Shown here one piece after another: positions 11,160 to 64,000 of a DNA stretch of 64,000 nt (within the stretch, counting starts at the first letter, position 1; each line of letters opens with the position of its first letter). The notes beneath the pieces were generated by a model. It saw nothing but the letters and a program-made list of their open reading frames with translations, searched no databases and was not told where the DNA came from. The DNA comes from Procambarus clarkii (lineage: Eukaryota > Arthropoda > Malacostraca > Decapoda > Cambaridae), in the NCBI RefSeq assembly GCF_040958095.1, contig NC_091219.1, positions 21,983,037 through 22,047,036 of the forward strand. Direction: 5' to 3'. Made by a program: the position numbers and the translations under genes.

Positions 11160-12432
11160 GACACGGCTGTGTCTGTGGCCATTTCGAATCCCTGGGGGGC
11201 CATGCAGTACGTGAGTGCATGATGTACCGGTGACGTTATCTGAGGTAGAGCTGCGGGTTGTGTTTAGAGGTATGGAGTGGTGCAGTTTCATCGCTTCAAC
11301 CATCCATGGGCTCTCGTTCAGAGTATTTTATCAGGGCCAGACTCGCACTTGTTTCTGGTGTGGTGCTGAGGGCCATGTGGCGGCGAGATGTGATGCTCCT
11401 CGAGCTGAGGCTCCCTCCGTTTTCTTGGAGGGTGACTTCCCCCTTTTGAAGACACGGGGGGCTTCCTCGTCGTTTCTCGCCCTGGCGAGGTGCCTGGGGT
11501 GGTTCCTGCAGCGGGTTCGGCAAGTGCTCCCTATGTCCCTGTTTGGTCGGGACATAGTACGTCTGCTTCCCCGGTGTGCTCTGTGGGAACAGGAGCTCCT
11601 GCCTCGGGGGTTCTTCGTTCGGTGGTGGCGGAGGTGCATCCGCGGCCGGAGGCTTCTGTGCGGTCCTCGGCTGCTGCTGTTGGTGTGGTGCCTACTTCCC
11701 CTGCTGAAGATTGTCTGCTGCCCGGGGATGCTGGGGTGGTGGGGTGTGTGTCCTCCTCCCTGCCCTCTGACTCTGCGTCGACTCCCTCGTCATCTGCGAA
11801 GGTCGCCTCGTCCAGTGGTTCGTCAGCTGCGCTTGCCTCGACGTCCGTGGTGGATGCCCCCCTGTGAGCCGGAATGTGCTCTCCCGCTTTCTGGGACTGC
11901 TCCTTCTGCTCCGGTCTCCGGGCGTGGTGGTAGGCTGTGGCCCCATGCTGTGGAGGTTGCGTGTGTCCGTGCTGCCTCAGCTTTGGGCCCGCCCACGTCG
12001 GGTTCTTCTGGAGCACCCCTTGCTGGGGGTCGTTCTACTGACGATCAGCAGCCTCATGTGAAGAGCCGTCGTTCAGCTCAGGATACGTCGCCTCGTCGGT
12101 TGTGGGCGGAGGGCGGTGTTGGGATGGAGGTTGCGGGCGAGGACATCGAGGATGTTTCTTCTGTGGTGCCTCCAGTGACGGCAGCTGCTCCTCCTGATGG
12201 TGGCACCCTTGGGTGGGTGGCTTATCGCGGTGACCGAGACCTGGTGGTCGTGTTGTCTAAAGATGGCTGTCGGGGGGCTTCTGCCCTTGATCCAGTTGGT
12301 GGGGGCTCTGCGGCTCCGGCGGAGGGCTCATCCGTGAGGCTGGGTACGGCGACTGGCGGTGTTCACTGTGATCGCCCTGGGGTCCAGGATGATGTGCAGC
12401 CAGTGTGTCGCAACGGGTTGGGGGTGTCCTGA
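11160..12432 (+). pseudogene. LINE ORF1, C-terminal part with CCHC knuckle
   Basis: Encodes a retroviral-type zinc knuckle C-X2-C-X4-H-X4-C (CFWCGAEGHVAARC, 11350-11391). A Ser/Ala/Pro-rich tail follows whose natural frame shifts near 11480 (11490-11867 frame) and again before 11940, ending at a TGA at 12430-12432, ten bases before the ORF2 start. This layout is usual for ORF1 of L1/Tx1-type LINEs, which coats the RNA and chaperones it. Frameshifts make it a pseudogene. Confidence 0.75.
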
Positions 12433-12442
12433 GGTTGTCCCG

Positions 12443-15400
12443 ATGGCGCCCTCCGTTGTATGTGTGTCCTTGAATGTTCGGGGTTTGAATGCTCTTGGGG
12501 TCCAGTTGGGCCTGTTGGATGTTTTGAAGGAGCAACGTGTGGATGTGGCTCTCATACAGGAGCATAATGTGCATGATGTGTCTGTGTTGCAGTGTCTGAG
12601 CGTGCATTATCATGTGGTGCTTAACCCGCCGAGGACGCCTTTCGGGGGGACCCTTATGTTATTCTCTCGTAGGGCCTCCTTCTGTGCTTCACACGGAGTT
12701 GGACGAGGATGGGCGGGTGTTATTTGTGCGGGTGGAGTTTTTAGGGGTCGTCATTCCGTTCTTGATGGTGTACGCCCCCTCGGGTGCGGCGCGTCGTCGG
12801 GAGAGGGAGGAGTTTTTTCGGGTGGGAATTCTCCCTTTCTTGCACCATGATATGCGTAGCATGATTTTTGGAGGGGACTTCAATTGTGTGACGAGTGCAC
12901 GGGATTGTTGTAGCACTCGTCCGCAGAATGCCTCGGGTGCGCTGCTGGAGGTAGTGCGTTCCTGCGGTTTCCGGGACGCTGCTGTGCTCTTTGGTGGAGG
13001 GCTGTCGTTTACTTTTGCTGCACGTGGGGTGCGTTCGCGGATTGATAGGGTGTATGTCAATGGTGGGGAATGTTCAGTGTATGATTTTCGCACTGTCCCG
13101 GTTGCATTCTCCGACCACAGTTTGGGGTGGTCCGGGTTGGGGTGCCCAGTCAGGTGCGAGGTGGTGGAAGCTAAACTGTGGGTTGTTTTGTTCTCCGCGT
13201 GTTTGTCGTCAGTTTCGGTGTTGGTGGGTCGGGATTCGACCCGGTGTTGTGAGTTTGTCTGTCTTGGAGTGGTGGGAGTGGTGTAAGGTGCAGTGTCGTT
13301 TGTTTTTTCGCGTGGTTGCTAAACGCGAGGCTGCTGGGCACTTTGGGTTGCTGCGGTTGTTGCAGGCGCAGCTGTCGAGGTGGTATGTAAGGTACGATGC
13401 TGGTGTTGATTGTTTTGATAAGAATGTGGACTGCAAGGCGCGTATATGCGGGTTGCGGAGTGAGTGGGCGGAGGGTGTGCGTGTGAGGACTCATGTAAGT
13501 GAGAGGGTAGACGGGACTGTCTCCGTTTCTCTTAAGTAAGGTACGGGCCGCGCGGGACTCTGTTCTTTTTACAGCCCTGCAACGGCCAGAAGGGACCGTT
13601 GTTTCAGACACTGGTAGGGTGTTGCACTATGTTCGGCAGGAGTTGGCTGCGCTGTATGCGGAGGTGGCTGGGGACGGCGCACTTGCGGAGGATTTCTTGG
13701 GTCGGTGCCTTCCTGGGTTGTCGGTTGCGGAGTGTGCTGGTCTGGTGAAAGAGGTCTCCTTGGCGGAGCTGCTTGTGGTGGTGCGGTCATTTCGTTCTAG
13801 GAAGGTGCCGGGTTTGGATGGTCTTCCTATTGAGTTCTATGTCGCCTTTTGGGATGTGTTGGGGATGTTCTGCTGGAGGTGGTCCGGTCTTGTCTTCGGG
13901 AGTGTGTTCTGCCTATGTCTCAGTGCGTTGGGATTGTGCGGCTTCTCCCGAAGTCGGGCGATTTACGGTTCTCAAACTGGCGGCCCATTACTTTGTTGAA
14001 TGTAGACTACAAGATCCTGTCTAAGGTCTTGGCTGGTCGGTGTCGCAGTGTTGTGGCGTCTGTTGTCTCTGTGGAGCAGTTTTGTGGTGTTCCGGGTCGA
14101 TCCTTGTTGCATTGCAATGCAGTGTTTTGAGATGTGCTCTTGTACGTGTCCGACTCTTGCTTGTCGGCAGTGATGATTTGTCTGGATTGGTCGAAGGCTT
14201 TCGACCGTGTGTCGCTCGATTTTGTGTTTCGTGTGTTGGGGAGGCTGGGCTTTCCGCCCTTGTTTGTTTGTTGGGTGCGCATGTTGTACGCTCAATGTTG
14301 TAGTCGGGTCTGTGTAAATGGGTTTTTGAGTGATTCTTTCCCTGTGCGTCGCTCGGTGCGGCAGGGTTGTCCGCTTTCGATGCTCCTGTATATCGTCTTT
14401 CAGGAGCCTTTTTTTCGGGCGATCAAGGGATGTCCGTTGATCGTCCCTCCCCCCCCCCCCCCGTTTGCCGTCGGGTCTTGGGTTGCCTATCTGCGGTTAT
14501 GCGGATGATACCGTCCTGTTCGTGGCCTCGGAGGGGTCGGTTGGGGCGGTCCAAGTTGTGGTTGAGAGGTTTGCCACTGGGGCGCAGGTCAACAGTGCGA
14601 AATCCGGTCTTATGGGTCTTGGTGGGTGGTCCTCTCGCCGTGTGTGGGTGGGGTCATGGTTTCCGGTTGTCGCTTCTATGCGGGTTTTGGGGCTTACCTG
14701 GTTCGCTTCCTATGAGCGGTCCTTGGCTTGCAATTGGGATATGGTTTCCCGGAGTGTCGGTGTTGCGATTGGGTTGCTGGCTGTGCGCCCGTTGACGCTT
14801 TATCAGCGGGCGCTGCTTGTGAATTGCAAGGTTTTGTCCCGGGTCTGGTTCGTGGCTCGGTGCTTCCCCCTGGATCGTAAGCTGGCTTTCGGGTTGGAAC
14901 GCCAGGTTTATCGTTATGTGTAGTGTGTGGTCGTTACCATCCAGTTCGCCGGTCGACGTTGGTGTTGGCTGTGCAGGAGGGTGGGGTGGGCATTCCTGAT
15001 GTGTTCATGAGGGCTCGGGTGCTCTTTTGGGTCTCGTTGTGTCGGGTTTGAGTTGGGTGGGGGCTCAATGGTTTGTGTATTTATTATTGATCTGTTCGGT
15101 TTAGCTATTTGGTGAATTTTGGTGTTTGTCGGGAGGCGGCGGTCTGTACCCCCCCACCCCCCCCCCCCCCCGGTTTACTTTTGGGCGGTGGCGATTCTTC
15201 GAGAGGTCTGCCGTTGTCCGGGGTTCCTGCCTTTGTCGGTCAAGGCGATGTATAGGGTTTTATTTCATCGTATTCCACCGCGGGTGGAGGGTTTGTTTGT
15301 GGAGGGGGAAATGGGGGGATGTGTGGGTGGCGCTGGGGGCTCGGTTTCTGGCTCCGCAACAGCGGGAATTGTTGTTTTGGCTCTTGCATTTGTCGTTGGC

Positions 15401-15821
15401 GACTAATGCACGGTTGTGCATGCTGAGTTTGCGTGCCTCTGATGCGTGTGTGCACTGTGGTCTCCCTGAGACACAGTTGCATGTCTATTATTTTTGCGGG
15501 CGGTTGCGGGGTTTGCTCTATTGGTTTCGGGACGTATTGGTTGGGGTTTGTGGACCTGGGTGTTGGGGTGACCTTTTGAGGTTTTTGTTTTTGTCCTTTC
15601 CGCGGAGGTCGCGCCGTGTTCGACATACGCTTTGCCTTATTGTTGCTGACTTTGTGTATTGTGTGTGGGTGGGTCGAAGGGAGGGTTATGGGGTTGCTAG
15701 GCTTTTAGGGTTTTTGAGGGGTCGTTTGCGGTTCACGTGGTGGTGGGTGCAGCGTGCGTTTCCGAGCGAGTTTCGTGGTTGGTTCACGGGTGGGTATGTG
15801 CGTGGGGTTGCTTTTGGGTGA
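12443..15821 (+). pseudogene. LINE ORF2: endonuclease plus reverse transcriptase, broken
   Basis: Starts MAPSVVCVSLNVRGLN, the first strand of an APE-type endonuclease. Later landmarks are DVALIQEHNV, MIFGGDFNCV (catalytic GDFN), RSRIDRVYV and FSDHS near 13120 (the final catalytic SDH). Reverse-transcriptase blocks follow: SRKVPGLDGLPIEFY (13790s), NWRPITLLNVDYKILSKVLA, LDWSKAFDRV (14180s), VRQGCPLSMLLY, and catalytic YADD at 14498-14509. The C-terminus has a C-X2-C..H..C motif (CVHCGLPETQLHVYYFC, about 15445-15500) and ends at a TGA at 15819-15821. At least six frameshifts are needed; two lie at C runs (14446-14462 and 15149-15171). The RT style fits the L1/Tx1 clade. Confidence 0.85.
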
Positions 15822-16502
15822 GTGGTCTTCTGTTTTCATCCTAGATCCCCGGCCCTCCGGTGGGCCTCCTCGGGGGGGTTGTGCTGGGTGCGTGTGTGGT
15901 TGCTCCTGTGGTTGTGTGTTCGGTTTGGTGTGTGGGGTTGTGTGTGAGTGTGGGTTTGCTTCTGTGTTGGCTCCTGCGTGGGCTGTTGCTTGTGCCATGT
16001 GTGGGTTGAATGCGGCTGTTTTGATACTCATTTTGTTGGTTTGATTGCTGTTTTTCCTGGAAGTGTGTTTGTTTAGGGTACGTGTCTCTCGGTGTTTCAT
16101 TGTTCGCCCCGGATTCTTTCTTGGGGTTGTCATATAGTTGTGCCTGGGCCTTGGCCATGATTTGTGTTTGTTACTTATATGATTTGTGTGCGATGTGCTT
16201 ATGCTTTGTGTTATTTATGTACTTGTGTGCATTTTGTATATGTGTGTGTGTCTGGTTTATTCTGTGTATGTTTGTTGTGTCTTTCCATGTCCGTATGCGT
16301 CCGTTTGTTGTATGTCCATTATTATGTTTAATTTTGTATTCAGACTTATGTCCCTGGAGTTTCTGGAGTCTTGTTATGCAATGTTCTCTTTTATGCCTGT
16401 TTCTGCTTATGTTTTTGTTATGTTCTTGTTCATAGGTTCATGTCATGTATATTGTGCTATACTTTGTATATTTCTTTTATCAAAATAAAAAAAAAAAAAA
16501 AG
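15822..16502 (+). other. LINE 3' UTR and poly-A
   Basis: T/G-rich, low in A, no frame with recognisable similarity, ending ATCAAAATAAAA and a pure A run. It belongs to the element above. Confidence 0.7.
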
Positions 16503-16516
16503 GTAGCAGTCGCCAT
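16503..16516 (+). repeat. Target-site duplication, right copy
   Basis: GTAGCAGTCGCCAT directly after the poly-A, identical to 10264-10277. Confidence 0.9.
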
Positions 16517-17512
16517 TGTTAATTTAACATAAGTCACGCATGGAACAGAACAATTTCCACAGTTATAACCATTCGACAGTGTTAGGGGACCAATAACATC
16601 CCGTCATCAACACAAACTTCGTCTACAATAAGGAAAGTGTCCATTCCGAAACCCGTTTATTAGCTGTTTCATTCCTGGCCAGGAATGTTTTAGGTAGCTA
16701 CTGTAGCCAGTTAGGACACAAGTCGAGACACAAAACGAGGTAATTATTATTTAAACCTCGTCTAATAAATTGTAACTATATTTCCCCTGATATAGCTGTC
16801 ATATTTAGGTTACTACTATATTATTGTGAGTGCCCTTTGACAGGTGTAATTGGAGGAGGAGGAGGAGAATTGCATCTACCTGGTACCCCAGTAACATATG
16901 CTTATACTAGCCTCACCCACCAGGATTATTTGGTGTGATCATCCGTGTTCATAACTGGAGGACCAGGCCCATTATAATATAGATAAGCTGTAGTTGTGTT
17001 AAATGTCAGTTACTAACATATGTAGACTTGTACCTATAGTGAATGTCTACTAATCAAATATTTATATTGATATACTATATATGTAAATCATAATCCCCCC
17101 CCCCCCTCCTCCAACCAGAATGTGAAGGAAAGTGATTTGTAGGGATTTTAGATCAGTCAACTTCAAACATCGTACAATTTGCTATAGATATATCTAAATT
17201 AACGTAAAATATAAGTTAACATATAAACTAATATAAACTAAATATAAATCACACGAGTCATTTTCCACACGGGAGTAGTCTGATCGCAGTACTCCAGGGC
17301 ACACTCACCTCTAACATTATCACAATAATTATTAATATTACCATTATTATTATTATATCAGTTAATAATAACAATAAATAGGAATGTCATTTACATTTTT
17401 TTTTATCCGCACCAAACATTGTTTGTACAACCATAATCTCAATCAAAACATCCAAATTTGCATCTAATGGGTTGTTTATGTTTGAATAGCTTTGTTAATT
17501 TGTCTGTTGCAG
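16517..17512. other. Unassigned, ends as intron before first coding exon
   Basis: AT-rich, with a C run at about 17095-17106. The last bases TTTGTCTGTTGCAG form a good splice acceptor for the next exon, so at least the right part is intron. No 5' exon was recognised. Confidence 0.5.
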
Positions 17513-63927
<46,415 letters not shown>

Positions 63928-63953
63928 GTACGTTCAACTTGTATTTGTTGCCT

Positions 63954-63988
<35 letters not shown>

Positions 63989-64000
63989 ACATTTATCTGA
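63928..64000. other. Start of next intron with (GA)n
   Basis: Donor GTACGT, then a pure GA run at about 63958-63986. Confidence 0.8.

Larger units (their letters stand above)
10278..16502 (+). mobile_element. L1/Tx1-like LINE, near full length, with target-site duplication
   Basis: A 6.2-kb insertion flanked by a 14-bp direct repeat GTAGCAGTCGCCAT at 10264-10277 and 16503-16516, ending in a run of A (16486-16501). It contains an ORF1 with a CCHC knuckle, then an ORF2 with an apurinic-type endonuclease and a reverse transcriptase with a YADD motif. The GC and CpG content is much higher than the flanks. It is interrupted in ORF1 by a 515-bp retroposon (10645-11159) and broken by many frameshifts. 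The well-preserved duplication says the insertion is not very old, yet the reading frames are badly broken. Confidence 0.9.

Noticed and set aside
11215-12432. 405-codon host gene
   Set aside because: It contains a retrotransposon CCHC knuckle, lies inside duplicated target sites and its natural frame is broken; it is LINE ORF1.

Overview
This is a eukaryotic, almost certainly arthropod and most probably decapod-crustacean genomic window. The reasons are spliceosomal exons with canonical GT-AG borders, introns up to 18.6 kb, a very dense load of minisatellites and AT/CA/CT microsatellites, tRNA-derived SINEs and many degraded non-LTR retrotransposons. The decapod assignment is inference from repeat style; no species call is made.

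One host gene can be supported: a plus-strand synaptotagmin-12 (Syt12) orthologue. Eight coding exons lie at 17513-17696, 22034-22209, 23304-23469, 25091-26026, 26747-27864, 46453-46582, 62660-62869 and 63793-63927, and the gene runs off the right edge. All seven junctions keep phase and together give 1018 codons. They encode a short N-terminus with one membrane segment, a very long low-complexity linker (about residues 120-840) with NPF motifs and internal repeats, a complete C2A domain and the start of C2B. The C2B start matches vertebrate SYT12 closely. C2A and C2B both lack some calcium-coordinating aspartates, as expected for Syt12.

Region by region. 1-17.5 kb, upstream of the first coding exon: a 371-bp foldback MITE, a foldback repeat, SINEs, a trinucleotide array and a 6.2-kb L1/Tx1-like LINE with a 14-bp target-site duplication, which itself carries a 515-bp 3'-end retroposon with a 9-bp duplication. 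17.5-28 kb: the first five coding exons, separated by a rearranged Jockey-like LINE, a Penelope-like fragment and six minisatellites. 27.9-46.4 kb, a single intron: arrays, a 1.9-kb 22-bp satellite, MITEs, nested SINEs and LINE remnants. 46.6-62.7 kb, another single intron: a CCAAT plus five-CRE cluster, a LINE RT fragment, a 228-bp higher-order repeat, a second copy of the 371-bp MITE and more LINE/SINE copies. The right edge holds the C2A second half and the C2B start.

I found no operon, CRISPR array, defence locus or other multi-gene system. The most unusual signals are the giant linker of the Syt12 orthologue, a 31-bp tandem repeat that makes four identical splice donors after its first coding exon, the CRE cluster, and several cases where tandem arrays appear to have grown out of transposon ends.
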